A DNA stretch of 64,000 nt from Rhodovulum imhoffii (GTDB taxonomy: Bacteria; Pseudomonadota; Alphaproteobacteria; Rhodobacterales; Rhodobacteraceae): the NCBI RefSeq assembly GCF_003046545.1, contig NZ_QAAA01000010.1, forward strand, positions 55,171-119,170. The letters are read 5' to 3'. The translations under genes were made by a program, and so were the position numbers. Each line of letters begins with the position of its first letter. The first letter of the stretch is position 1. The notes below the pieces were generated by a model. It saw nothing but the letters and a program-made list of their open reading frames with translations. It was not told where the DNA came from and ran no database searches. Shown piece by piece: positions 9,435-17,954 of the stretch.

Positions 9435-10155
9435 GGCGCGTTTCATCCTTGTTCACGGGGCGTGGGGCTCCTCGGCAAGCTGGGGCGGCCTGCCCGCGCT
9501 TTTGCGCGCCCAAGGCCACAGCGTGCGGGCCCTTGACCTGCCCGGCCATGGGGAAGACCGCACCCCCCCCGAAACCGTCACGCTGGCCGATTATGCCCGC
9601 CATGTCGCCGGAGTGTTGCGTGCCGGCCCCCCCGCGGTCCTGGTTGGCCATTCGATGGGCGGCATGGTGATCTCCGCCGCCGCCGAGACCGCGCCGGAGC
9701 ATCTTGAACGGCTGGTCTATCTTGCCGCCTTCCTGCCGAAATCCGGTGACAGCCTGATGAGCCTCAAGCAGCGGGAGGGCCCGACCATCGCCGCCGCCGT
9801 ACGCCCCGGCCCGGTCAGGGGCACGACCGTTCTGGACCCGGATACCGCCGCCGGCTTTCTGTTTCAGGATGCCACGCCAGAACAGCGCGCAAGCGCGCTT
9901 TCGCGTCTCGGCCCGCAACCCAATGCCCCACAGGTGGAACGGATCAACCTTTCCGCCAACAGGTTCGGGCAGGTGCCGCGCCATTACATCCTGTGCGAAA
10001 ACGATCAGACCGTGACACCCGAACTTCAGCGCGCCATGGCCACCGAAACCCCTTGCGAAACACTGCACAGCCTGCCAACAGGCCACCTGCCGCAACTGAC
10101 CGCGCCCCAGGCGCTGGCCGACCTTCTGAACCGCATCGTCTCCGAGGCAAAATGA
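9427..10155 (+). CDS. Alpha/beta-hydrolase of the esterase/hydroxynitrile-lyase type
   Basis: 242 aa. It begins with FILVHGAWGSSASW, has the nucleophile Ser in VGHSMGG and the terminal His in LPTGHLPQLTAP. The pattern is that of the small plant-type esterase/hydroxynitrile lyase group (salicylate-esterase-like), often of unknown substrate in bacteria. It overlaps pcaD by 8 bases and the following BKACE gene by 4 bases. Confidence 0.82.
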   Translation: MSEARFILVHGAWGSSASWGGLPALLRAQGHSVRALDLPGHGEDRTPPETVTLADYARHVAGVLRAGPPAVLVGHSMGGMVISAAAETAPEHLERLVYLAAFLPKSGDSLMSLKQREGPTIAAAVRPGPVRGTTVLDPDTAAGFLFQDATPEQRASALSRLGPQPNAPQVERINLSANRFGQVPRHYILCENDQTVTPELQRAMATETPCETLHSLPTGHLPQLTAPQALADLLNRIVSEAK

Positions 10156-10982
10156 CCAAACCCTGTATCATTTGCGTGGCCATCACCGGCTCTGTCGCCC
10201 GCAAGGAAAACAACCCCGCCGTCCCGACCGCCCTGAACGAACAGATCGAAAGCACCCACGCCGCGTTCGAAGCCGGGGCCGCGATTGCCCATTGCCACGT
10301 GCGCAACGACGACCAGACGCCTAGCTCCGACCCGGAGCGTTTCGCAAAGCTGATGGAAGGGATCCGCACCCACTGCCCCGGCATGATCGTGCAACTTTCC
10401 ACGGGGGGGCGCTCCGGCTCCGGACAGGAGCGGGGCGGCATGCTGCACCTGCGCCCGGAGATGGCGTCGCTTTCGGTTGGCTCGAACAACTTTCCCACCC
10501 GCGTGTACGAAAACCCGCCGGAACTGGTGGACTGGTTGTCGGGCCTGATGCTGGACTACGACGTCAAGCCTGAAATCGAGGCCTTCGACCTCTCGCACAT
10601 CTTCCAGGCCGTGAAGATGAGCGAGGACGGCAAGTTGCGCAAACCGCTTTACGTACAGTTCGTGATGGGGGTGAAAAACGCCATGCCCGCGGACAAGCGC
10701 AGCTTTGACTTCTACGTGGAAACGCTCACCCGCCTTGCCCCGGATGCGCAATGGTGCGGCGCGGGCGTGGGCCCGAACCAGATCCGGGTGAACGAATGGG
10801 CCATCGCCGCGGGCGGGCACACCCGCACCGGGCTGGAAGACAACGTGCGGCTGGATCGCGATACTCTCGCCCCCTCCAACGCGGCGCTGGTGGAACGGGC
10901 CGTGGACCTGTGTGCGCAATACGACCGGCCCGTGGCCACCTGTGCCCAGGCGCGTGAGATCCTGAACCTGCGGGCCGCATGA
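10152..10982 (+). CDS. BKACE family (DUF849) beta-keto acid cleavage enzyme
   Basis: 276 aa. TIM-barrel enzyme that condenses a beta-keto acid with acetyl-CoA to give acetoacetate and a new acyl-CoA. The Zn ligands are in AIAHCHVRND (His47, His49), followed by VQLSTGG and a GAGVGPNQI segment. The ATG at 10152 overlaps the upstream stop. The family includes 3-keto-5-aminohexanoate and dehydrocarnitine cleavage enzymes; the substrate here cannot be read, but its place after pcaD suggests a beta-keto acid from ring or side-chain degradation. Confidence 0.88.
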   Translation: MTKPCIICVAITGSVARKENNPAVPTALNEQIESTHAAFEAGAAIAHCHVRNDDQTPSSDPERFAKLMEGIRTHCPGMIVQLSTGGRSGSGQERGGMLHLRPEMASLSVGSNNFPTRVYENPPELVDWLSGLMLDYDVKPEIEAFDLSHIFQAVKMSEDGKLRKPLYVQFVMGVKNAMPADKRSFDFYVETLTRLAPDAQWCGAGVGPNQIRVNEWAIAAGGHTRTGLEDNVRLDRDTLAPSNAALVERAVDLCAQYDRPVATCAQAREILNLRAA

Positions 10983-10983
10983 C

Positions 10984-11670
10984 ATGGCGGTCACCCCGTT
11001 TGACAGCGCGCTCTACCGCGATCTGTTGACCGACGCGGAAATCGCTCCGCTTTTCACGGACAGCGCCGAAATCCGGGCAATGCTGCTGGTGCTGGGCACG
11101 CTGGCGCGGGAACAGGGGCAGCTGGGCGTGATCCCCGAAACCTCCGGCGCGTTTCTGCATCGGGCCGCAATGGAGGTACAGGTGGACCCGGCAGGCCTTG
11201 CGGCGGACACGGCGCGGGACGGCAGCCCTGTCCCCGCGCTGATCGCGGCCTTTGCCAAGGTGCTGGAAGCCCCCGAGCACGCCTCCTGTCTGCAACACGG
11301 CGCCACCGACGAAGACATTGCCCGGACCGCGCTGGCCCTGCGGCTGCGGCAGGCCCTGGCCATTCTCGAAACCCGGCTGACCGGCGCGTTTCGCAACCGT
11401 CTTCAGGTGCTGCGCCCCAGGGTTCAGGCCGTATCGCTCAGCGATGACCGTACGCGCGCGGCGCTGGCCAGGGCGTTGCACCTTTCCCCCGCGGGCGGAG
11501 GGGCAGAGGACCGGCAGAGGCTGGCCCGGCTTCTGGCGGAAATCGTCGCCTCCCGCCCGGGCCCGCTTGGCGCCTTTGCGGCAGGGCTGACAGGGCCCTC
11601 TGGCGGGCCGCTGCAAGATGCGCTGTGCCTTGGCCCCTTGACGATGTGTGCGGCACGCGCCGCGCAATAG
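10984..11670 (+). CDS. Short PcaB-like (3-carboxy-muconate cycloisomerase N-terminal) protein
   Basis: 228 aa. The N-terminus (FDSALYRDLLTDAEIAPLF) and the segment SCLQHGATDEDI resemble PcaB of the fumarase/aspartase superfamily, where the latter reads HWGATSQDI. Full PcaB is about 350-450 aa. Here the signature loop with the catalytic Ser (SSTMPHKRNP) and the C-terminal part are missing, and the HWG motif is altered to QHG. It could be an inactive remnant or a protein with a new role. It begins two bases after the BKACE stop. Confidence 0.6.
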   Translation: MAVTPFDSALYRDLLTDAEIAPLFTDSAEIRAMLLVLGTLAREQGQLGVIPETSGAFLHRAAMEVQVDPAGLAADTARDGSPVPALIAAFAKVLEAPEHASCLQHGATDEDIARTALALRLRQALAILETRLTGAFRNRLQVLRPRVQAVSLSDDRTRAALARALHLSPAGGGAEDRQRLARLLAEIVASRPGPLGAFAAGLTGPSGGPLQDALCLGPLTMCAARAAQ

Positions 11671-11726
11671 GGCTTTTCCAGCCCCGCGCGGGCGGGTAAG
11701 ACCGCCCCGTCCAACCCGGATCGCCC

Positions 11727-12983
11727 ATGACAGAGCATTCCCACCGCCTTCCGATCGTTTTCATCCTGATCACGCTGGTTCTGGATGCCATCGGCATCGG
11801 ACTGATCCTGCCGGTCATGCCTGACCTGATCCGCGACATCGAGGGCGCGGGATTGAGCGACGCTGCCATCTGGGGTGGGGTTCTGGCCACGGTTTTCGCG
11901 GTGATGCAGTTCCTGTGCGGGCCGCTTGTGGGAAATCTGTCAGACAGGTTCGGGCGGCGCCCTGTCCTGTTGATCTCTCTGGCCACGATGGCGCTGGACT
12001 ATGTGGTGATGGCGCTGGCCGGGTCGATATGGCTGCTTCTGGCGGCACGGGTCATCGGTGGCGTCACCGCCTCGACCCAGGCCACGGCAAGCGCCTTCCT
12101 CGCCGACATCTCACGCCCGGAACAGAAGGCCGCCCGCTTCGGGATGGTCGGCGCTTCCTTCGGAATCGGCTTTGTGATCGGGCCGGTGATCGGTGGATTT
12201 CTTGGCGAATTCGGCCCTCGTGCCCCGTTCTGGGCGGCCGCCGGTCTGGCCGGGGTGAATTTCCTGTTCGGTCTCCTGGTTCTGCCGGAAACGGTGACAG
12301 AGCGCACCCGCCGCCGGTTCGACCTGCGGCGCGCCAACCCCCTTGGCGCATTTCGCGAAATGCGCCGCCTGCCGGGAGTGGCGCCACTTCTGGTGCTGTT
12401 TTTCCTGTATGAGTTCGCGATGTTCATCTACCCGGCGATCTGGGCCTACTTCACCCAGTACCGCTTTGGCTGGAGCCCGGGCACGGTGGGAATATCGCTG
12501 GCGATGTTCGGTATCGGCGTAGCCGCCGTACAGGGCGGGCTGATCCGCGTCATCCTGAGGGCGCTGGGGGAGCGGTTTACCGTCTGGTACGGCCTGGGCT
12601 ACAACCTGCTGGCGTTCCTTCTGATCGGGGTCATCGAAAGCGGGCGGGCGATCCTGCTTCTTACCCCGTTGATCGCGCTGGGCGCGGTGGTGACGCCCGC
12701 GCTTCTGGCAATGATGTCCAGGGCGGCCGGGGACAATCAGCAGGGGGAAGTCCAGGGAACGGTAAGTTCCCTGCGCTCGGTCGCGATGATCCTGTCCCCC
12801 CTGGTGATGACCCAGCTCTTTGCCGCGTTCACCAGCCCGCAGGCAAAGGTACACCTGCCTGGTGCACCGTTCTTTCTTGCCGCAGGCGTGATGGGGATTT
12901 GCGGCCTCGTCTTCGCATACGGGGGCCGCTTGAAACCTCCCGGAAAGACTCACCGCTGCCCGGAATCGGCTGAATCCCGCTAA
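11727..12983 (+). CDS. MFS exporter of the TetA/DHA1 type
   Basis: 418 aa with 12 hydrophobic segments. The family motif between TM2 and TM3 is GNLSDRFGRRPVLL (about 71-84), and GASFGIGFVIGPVIGGFLGE in TM5 is the antiporter motif C. The relationship is to TetA-like drug/proton antiporters; many roseobacter members have no known drug. No regulator adjoins it. The gap to the preceding gene is 56 bases, so it may be separately transcribed. A terminator follows at 13044. Confidence 0.85.
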   Translation: MTEHSHRLPIVFILITLVLDAIGIGLILPVMPDLIRDIEGAGLSDAAIWGGVLATVFAVMQFLCGPLVGNLSDRFGRRPVLLISLATMALDYVVMALAGSIWLLLAARVIGGVTASTQATASAFLADISRPEQKAARFGMVGASFGIGFVIGPVIGGFLGEFGPRAPFWAAAGLAGVNFLFGLLVLPETVTERTRRRFDLRRANPLGAFREMRRLPGVAPLLVLFFLYEFAMFIYPAIWAYFTQYRFGWSPGTVGISLAMFGIGVAAVQGGLIRVILRALGERFTVWYGLGYNLLAFLLIGVIESGRAILLLTPLIALGAVVTPALLAMMSRAAGDNQQGEVQGTVSSLRSVAMILSPLVMTQLFAAFTSPQAKVHLPGAPFFLAAGVMGICGLVFAYGGRLKPPGKTHRCPESAESR

Positions 12984-13043
12984 TTCTTCCTTGGATCGCG
13001 TTGCATTTCTGCGACGGATCGCACCCTGCGGCGGTTTGTGCCC

Positions 13044-13067
13044 AAGCCTCTGCACAAAGGCTTTTTT
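13044..13067 (+). terminator. Rho-independent terminator after the MFS gene
   Basis: A short stem, AAGCC (13044-13048) with GGCTT (13059-13063), runs into a T tract. The stem is only five base pairs, so the strength is moderate. Confidence 0.6.
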
Positions 13068-13131
13068 CAAAGGGGTTTTGGCACTATTCCTGCCTGATGA
13101 AGGGTTCGAAATGTCGCATGATTTTGGCGAC

Positions 13132-13149
13132 TGTCAGGGGTGCCTGACA
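13132..13149 (+). promoter_or_regulatory. PpsR/CrtJ-type operator upstream of pucBA
   Basis: TGTCAGGGGTGCCTGACA fits the PpsR/CrtJ consensus TGT-N12-ACA and is an inverted repeat with seven-base arms (TGTCAGG/CCTGACA). It lies 160 bases before pucB. PpsR represses photosynthesis genes under oxygen, so oxygen/redox control of this operon is expected. No second TGT-N12-ACA copy was found in the gap. Confidence 0.8.
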
Positions 13150-13308
13150 TTGCCATCGTCAACTTGATGTGACATTCTCCGGAAGTGACGATGCCAGGCT
13201 ATGGTCGCCGGGCGCCCAAGGCGCTTTGCCTCTGGAACCTGGGTTGTCGATGCCCGCGTGCAGGCCATGCACGCACACAGTCGAAAACCATATTGGGGAG
13301 ACGACAAT

Positions 13309-13464
13309 ATGTCTGACGATGCTGACAAAGTCTGGCCGACCGGCCTGACGCTTGCCGAGGCCGAAGAAGTGCACAAGCAGCTCATCGATGGCACCCGTGT
13401 ATTCGGTGCGATCGCTCTGCTGGCGCATTTTCTCGCCGCTGTTGCCACGCCGTGGCTGGGCTAA
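13309..13464 (+). CDS. pucB: PucB, light-harvesting complex 2 beta polypeptide
   Basis: 51 aa, the usual size. A single-span inner-membrane protein that binds bacteriochlorophyll and carotenoid. It has an acidic N-terminal part and one membrane helix (about 28-49). His22 and His40 match the two conserved His of LH beta chains; His40 in [15 protein letters not shown] is the B850 ligand position. GGGGAG 8 bases before ATG 13309 is the ribosome site; the in-frame extension to 13201 is not coding. pucA follows after 15 bases. Confidence 0.95.
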   Translation: MSDDADKVWPTGLTLAEAEEVHKQLIDGTRVFGAIALLAHFLAAVATPWLG

Positions 13465-13479
13465 GGGAGGTACCAAGAT

Positions 13480-13674
13480 ATGAACAACGCTAAAGTCTGG
13501 CTCGTGGTCAAACCGACCGTCGGTGTTCCGGTTTTCCTGGCCGCCGTCGCCATTGCTTCGTTCCTGGTGCACCTGGTGCTCGTCCTGAACACCGGCTGGA
13601 TGCAGGACTACTACATGGGTTCGGCCGCTGAAACCGCCGCGATCACCGTGGCTGCGCCGGAAACGACCGCCTAA
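13480..13674 (+). CDS. pucA: PucA, light-harvesting complex 2 alpha polypeptide
   Basis: 64 aa. A single membrane helix (about 14-36) with the bacteriochlorophyll ligand His31 in FLVHLVLVLNTGW. The N-terminus MNNAKVWLVVKP is typical of LH2 alpha. Tyr44-Tyr45 correspond to aromatic positions that in known LH2 alpha chains favour the 850-nm rather than the 820-nm absorption form (inference). A strong ribosome site (GGGAGG) precedes it. Confidence 0.95.
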   Translation: MNNAKVWLVVKPTVGVPVFLAAVAIASFLVHLVLVLNTGWMQDYYMGSAAETAAITVAAPETTA

Positions 13675-13683
13675 GATGGCTTT

Positions 13684-13698
13684 CGGCGCCTGACGCCG
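13684..13698 (+). other. Hairpin just downstream of pucA
   Basis: CGGCG (13684-13688) pairs with CGCCG (13694-13698) around a five-base loop, and no T tract follows. In Rhodobacter, hairpins after pucA stabilise the short pucBA transcript relative to pucC; a similar role is inferred here. A second hairpin, AGGACC (13828-13833) with GGTCCT (13838-13843), sits shortly before pucC. Confidence 0.5.
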
Positions 13699-13864
13699 GG
13701 TCATTCGTGTCGCAGATCTCGCGAGGGCCGGGGCCAAGTGCTTCGGCCTTCGCATCCGTCCGGAGGCGGCCGCGGGGCGCGCCAGCCCCGCCCTCTACGA
13801 ATGGCCCCCTGAACGCGCGAACATTCAAGGACCTGCGGGTCCTGCCATTCGGAGCCCGAACCCC

Positions 13865-15295
13865 ATGAACCGATTCAGCAAGATGGCCGTCCAGCGTCTG
13901 GCAACGGTCGCGCCGCGCTTCCTGCCCTTTGCCGAAGCCGCCAGCGACGACCTGCCCCTGTCGCGTCTGTTGCGGCTTTCGCTGTTCCAGGTCTCGGTCG
14001 GGATGGCACTGGTGCTCCTCGTCGGGACGCTGAACCGGGTCATGATCGTCGAACTGGGCGTGCCGGCTTCACTCGTGGGGATCATGATCTCCCTGCCGCT
14101 GGTCTTTGCACCGTTTCGGGCGATGATCGGATACAAGTCCGACACGCACAAATCCGCCCTGGGGTGGCGGCGGGTACCCTACATCTGGAAGGGCACGCTG
14201 CTGCAATGGGGCGGCTTTGCGATCATGCCTTTTGCCTTGATCGTGCTCTCCGGGCAGGGCTCAGCCGAGGGAGCCCCGGTCTGGCTGGGGCAGGCCAGCG
14301 CGGCGCTGGCCTTTCTGCTGGTGGGCGCGGGCGTGCACACGGTACAGACCGTTGGCCTTGCGCTGGCGACCGACCTGGCCCCACGCGACCAGCAACCCAA
14401 TGTCGTCGGCCTGATGTACGTAATGATGCTGGTCGGCATGATCATCAGCGCAATGGTGTTCGGCATCCTGCTTGAGAATTTTTATCACGCCAAGCTGATC
14501 AAGGTGATACAGGGGGCGGCGCTTGTGACCCTGGTGCTCAACGTCATCGCGGTCTGGAAACAGGAGCCGCGCAACCGCGCCCGCGCACTGGCCCAACAGG
14601 CCCGCGACAATGACCCCAGCTTTACCGAAGCCTGGCGCCATTTCGCCAGCGGACCGAATGCGATGCGCCTTTTATGGGTAATCGGGCTGGGCACGATGGG
14701 CTTTGGCATGGCCGACGTCCTTCTCGAACCCTATGGCGGACAGGTCCTGGGCCTTTCGGTGGCGGCCACGACCAAGCTGACCGCGACGCTTGCCGGGGGC
14801 AGCCTGGTGGGTTTTGCGCTGGCCTCCCGGGTGCTCAGCAGGGGGGCGGACCCGGTGGCGATGGCGGCCTGGGGCGCCGCGGCGGGCCTGCCGGGTTTCG
14901 CGGCAATCACATTTTCCGCAACGTTGCAATCCCCGGAAATCTTCGTTCTGGGGACGCTTGCGGCCGGATTTGGCGCCGGGCTTTTTGGCCACGGGACGCT
15001 GACGGCGACGATGCGTTCCGCCCCGAAGGAGCGGGTCGGCCTGGCGCTGGGGGCGTGGGGCGCGGTGCAGGCGACCGGTGCAGGGATAGCCATCGCACTG
15101 GGCGGCATTCTGCGCGACGTCGTCATGACTCTGCCCGCCGGGGATACGTTCGGCGCGGCAACGCCTTATTTCGTTGTGTTCTCGCTGGAATTCCTGATGC
15201 TTGCACTGGCACTGATCGTGGTGGTGCCGCTGCTGTCCAAGCACATCTACGCGGATGTCCGCCCCCCGCAGGCAGGCAGACCTCCGGCGGAGTGA
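13865..15295 (+). CDS. pucC: PucC, LH2 assembly/BCH2-family transporter-like protein
   Basis: 476 aa with about 12 membrane segments. PucC/LhaA proteins are MFS-like inner-membrane factors needed for LH complex assembly, perhaps by delivering bacteriochlorophyll. Characteristic stretches are FRAMIGYKSDTHKSALGWRR (loop 2-3), VQTVGLALATDLAP and the long hydrophobic C-terminal half. Being directly after pucBA favours PucC over LhaA. Its last 49 bases overlap the 3' end of the minus-strand alcohol dehydrogenase gene. Confidence 0.93.
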   Translation: MNRFSKMAVQRLATVAPRFLPFAEAASDDLPLSRLLRLSLFQVSVGMALVLLVGTLNRVMIVELGVPASLVGIMISLPLVFAPFRAMIGYKSDTHKSALGWRRVPYIWKGTLLQWGGFAIMPFALIVLSGQGSAEGAPVWLGQASAALAFLLVGAGVHTVQTVGLALATDLAPRDQQPNVVGLMYVMMLVGMIISAMVFGILLENFYHAKLIKVIQGAALVTLVLNVIAVWKQEPRNRARALAQQARDNDPSFTEAWRHFASGPNAMRLLWVIGLGTMGFGMADVLLEPYGGQVLGLSVAATTKLTATLAGGSLVGFALASRVLSRGADPVAMAAWGAAAGLPGFAAITFSATLQSPEIFVLGTLAAGFGAGLFGHGTLTATMRSAPKERVGLALGAWGAVQATGAGIAIALGGILRDVVMTLPAGDTFGAATPYFVVFSLEFLMLALALIVVVPLLSKHIYADVRPPQAGRPPAE

Positions 15296-16413
15296 CCCTG
15301 GCCCCCCAAGGCGCTCCGCAGGACCGTCTCCAACTGCGGTGGTGAAAGGGGGGCCGGGTTCCCTTTCATCGACGATGACATGGATGCGGCGCGGGCGATC
15401 TCGGGCACGTTGTCCGGTGTCACGCCCAGGTCCGACAGGCAGGGAAGGCCCGCCCCGTGCGCCCAGTCGGCCATTTCGGCATATCCCCCCCCTATCCAGG
15501 TGCGGATCTGCTCAAACCGGTGGGTGTCCTGTCCAAGCGTACGGCACACGGTTTCATTCAAGGACAGGACATGTGGCAGCAGCGCACCGCAGATCGCTCC
15601 ATGGGCGGCCCCCGTGACCCCGCCGATAACCCCGGCGAGCCCGTGTACTGCCCCCAATCCGGCATTCGTCAGCGCCATCCCGCCCGTCAGGCTGACCAGT
15701 GCCATGTCATCGCGCGCGGCGGCATCTTCGGTCTCCATCAGGCGCCGCAGGGCCGCAAACCCGCGTGGAATCATCGCGGCGCACAGCGCGTCGGTCACAG
15801 GGTTTGCCCGGCAGGAGAGGTAGGGCTCAATCACCTGCGTGACGGCATCCAGCCCGGACGCAAGCGTCACCGCGCGGGGGGTGCCATCGGCCAGCGCCGG
15901 ATCGACCAAGGCAAGGTCGGCAAGCATCCGGTCATCGCGCAGGCTGACCTTGCGGCGGTGACCGGGCACACCGATCACGGCGTTCCTGGTGACCTCCGCG
16001 CCAGTCCCGGCGGTAGTGGGCACGGCAATGAAGGGCAACGGTGCGGCGTCCAGGGCCTGCCCTTCCCCCACGACCTCGAGGTAACGCATCGCCTGCCCCG
16101 GTGCCGGCACAAGCGCCGCCAGCGCCTTGGCCAGATCGAGCACCGCGCCGCCGCCGATGCCCAGCACGACCTCCACCCCCGCGGCGCGCGCGACGGGAAG
16201 GGCCTCGTCCAACATGTCCAGCGTGGGTTCCGCGGGGCAGGGCAATAAAATCGCCCCCTTCAAACCCGCCAAAACCGGCGCGGCGCGGGCGGTGGAACGC
16301 CCGTGAACGATCAGAACCCGGTCGCCCCTTGCCCGTGCCTCTGGAACGGCCTGAGAGGCCACACCCCGGCCAAAGCGAACCCGGCCCGCAGTTTGAAACG
16401 CGAATGGGGTCAT
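15247..16413 (-). CDS. Iron-type alcohol dehydrogenase (maleylacetate-reductase-like)
   Basis: 388 aa. Group III metal-dependent alcohol dehydrogenase fold: NAD(P)-binding [15 protein letters not shown], then [12 protein letters not shown], and metal-site regions [24 protein letters not shown] and [14 protein letters not shown]. In FucO-type enzymes the first metal region reads GMDALTHAIE; here His is replaced by Gln, which also occurs in a subfamily of these proteins. It overlaps glpK by 4 bases, so it is the last gene of the glycerol operon; a role in glycerol or related polyol metabolism is inferred from that place only. Confidence 0.82.
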   Translation of the reverse strand: MTPFAFQTAGRVRFGRGVASQAVPEARARGDRVLIVHGRSTARAAPVLAGLKGAILLPCPAEPTLDMLDEALPVARAAGVEVVLGIGGGAVLDLAKALAALVPAPGQAMRYLEVVGEGQALDAAPLPFIAVPTTAGTGAEVTRNAVIGVPGHRRKVSLRDDRMLADLALVDPALADGTPRAVTLASGLDAVTQVIEPYLSCRANPVTDALCAAMIPRGFAALRRLMETEDAAARDDMALVSLTGGMALTNAGLGAVHGLAGVIGGVTGAAHGAICGALLPHVLSLNETVCRTLGQDTHRFEQIRTWIGGGYAEMADWAHGAGLPCLSDLGVTPDNVPEIARAASMSSSMKGNPAPLSPPQLETVLRSALGGQGHSAGGLPACGGRTSA

Positions 16414-17894
16414 GCCTGCATGGTCGCGGCAACAGCGCGCTTCCAGATGGCGTAACGGTCATCGCGGGTTCCGGCATCCATCCGGCTTTCGAAACGCCGC
16501 TCCAGCGCCCAGCCTCTGGCGAAACCCTCGGCGTCCGGGTAGAGCCCGGCGCGCATCCCGGCCAGCCACGCCGCCCCCAGCGCGGTGGTTTCCAGCATCT
16601 CGGGACGATCCACCGGGGCCCCAAGAATGTCGGAAAGAAACTGCATCGTCCAATCCGAAGCCGACATACCGCCATCCACCCGCAGCACCGCCTGCCCGCC
16701 GCCCCGCCAGTCGGCGCGCATCGCCTCCAGCAAATCGCGGGTCTGGAAGCCGACGCTTTCCAGTGCCGCGCGGGCGAACTCCGCCGGGCCGGAATTGCGG
16801 CTCAGCCCGAAAATCGCCCCCCGGCATTCGGGTTGCCAATAGGGGGCGCCAAGCCCGGTAAAGGCAGGCACGATCACCACGTTCTGTGTCGGATCGGCGG
16901 TTTCAGCCAAAGGCTGGGTTTCCTTTGCCTCCCGAATGATCTTCAGCCCGTCGCGCAACCATTGGACCACAGCCCCCGCGATAAAGATCGAACCCTCCAG
17001 CGCGTAGGTGGGCGTACCGTCCAACTGATAGGCAATGGTGGTCAGCAGGCGGTTTTCCGATAACACCGGGGTGCTGCCGGTATTCAGCAGCGCGAAACAG
17101 CCCGTGCCATACGTGGATTTCATCATCCCCGGAGCGAAACACGCCTGCCCGACCGTGGCGGCCTGCTGATCTCCGGCCACCCCAAGGATCGGAATCTCAC
17201 GCCCGAACAGATCGGCCCGCGTAACGCCAAATTCGGCGGCGCAATCCCTGACCTCGGGCAGCATGGCCATCGGCACGCCAAGCATGTCGCACATGGTCCG
17301 GCTCCAGCGGCCCTTGCGGATGTCGTAAAGAAGCGTGCGCGCCGCGTTGGTGGCGTCGGTGGCATGGACCTTGCCCCCTGTAAGCTTCCATATGAGGTAG
17401 GTATCGACCGTACCGAACAAAAGCTCCCCCGCCTCGGCACGGGGGCGGGCGCCTTCGACGGTATCGAGAATCCACGCCAGTTTCGTACCGGAGAAGTACG
17501 GGTCCAGCAGCAGTCCGGTGCGTTCGGCGGCAGTGGGCTCGGCCCCTTCGGCGCGCAGGCGAGCGCAGGTTTCCGCGGTGCGGCGATCCTGCCAGACGAT
17601 GGCGTTATGCATCGGACGGCCGGTGGACTTTTCCCAGACCAGGGTGGTTTCGCGCTGATTGGTGATGCCGATGGCGGCGATATCGGCCGCAGAGAGACCT
17701 GCGCGCTCAATCGCCTCACGACAGGTGCCGGCCGTGGTGGACCAAAGGTCCGCCGGGTCATGCTCCACCCAGCCGCTGGCGGGAAAATGCTGGGGAAATT
17801 CCTCTTGCGCGATGGCCTTGATCCGCATCCCCTCATCAAACACGATCGCCCGGCTGGAGGTGGTGCCCTGATCGATGGCAAGGACATGGCGCAT
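16410..17894 (-). CDS. glpK: GlpK, glycerol kinase
   Basis: 494 aa, the normal length. ATP-dependent phosphorylation of glycerol to sn-glycerol 3-phosphate. FGGY-kinase features: [15 protein letters not shown] at the N-terminus, [27 protein letters not shown] (glycerol contact region) and [16 protein letters not shown] in the C-terminal domain. The ATG at 17894 ([10 protein letters not shown]) is preferred over 17909. It follows glpV after a strong hairpin and provides the substrate for GlpD of the same operon. Confidence 0.96.
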   Translation of the reverse strand: MRHVLAIDQGTTSSRAIVFDEGMRIKAIAQEEFPQHFPASGWVEHDPADLWSTTAGTCREAIERAGLSAADIAAIGITNQRETTLVWEKSTGRPMHNAIVWQDRRTAETCARLRAEGAEPTAAERTGLLLDPYFSGTKLAWILDTVEGARPRAEAGELLFGTVDTYLIWKLTGGKVHATDATNAARTLLYDIRKGRWSRTMCDMLGVPMAMLPEVRDCAAEFGVTRADLFGREIPILGVAGDQQAATVGQACFAPGMMKSTYGTGCFALLNTGSTPVLSENRLLTTIAYQLDGTPTYALEGSIFIAGAVVQWLRDGLKIIREAKETQPLAETADPTQNVVIVPAFTGLGAPYWQPECRGAIFGLSRNSGPAEFARAALESVGFQTRDLLEAMRADWRGGGQAVLRVDGGMSASDWTMQFLSDILGAPVDRPEMLETTALGAAWLAGMRAGLYPDAEGFARGWALERRFESRMDAGTRDDRYAIWKRAVAATMQA

Positions 17895-17915
17895 GGGAAA
17901 CTCCGTCATTGAGAG

Positions 17916-17947
17916 GGGCCGGGGCGCGCGGATCCGCGCCCCGGCCC
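17916..17947 (-). other. Long perfect hairpin between glpV and glpK
   Basis: A 13-bp perfect GC stem (17916-17928 with 17935-17947) and 6-base loop with no following U tract. It stands directly after the solute-binding-protein gene. Such hairpins protect the upstream mRNA from 3' exonucleases so the binding protein is made in excess; that role is inferred. Confidence 0.75.
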
Positions 17948-17954
17948 GGAGAGT

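Larger units (their letters stand above)
12984..13308 (+). other. Regulatory gap between the MFS gene and pucB
   Basis: 325 bases without a convincing gene. It holds the MFS terminator (13044-13067), a PpsR/CrtJ-type palindrome (13132-13149) and presumably the puc promoter, for which no clear -10 box is seen. Confidence 0.7.

Noticed and set aside
13036..13055. TGTGC...GCACA palindrome as a second PpsR site
   Set aside because: The spacing is TGT-N14-ACA, not N12, and the 3' half lies in the MFS terminator.
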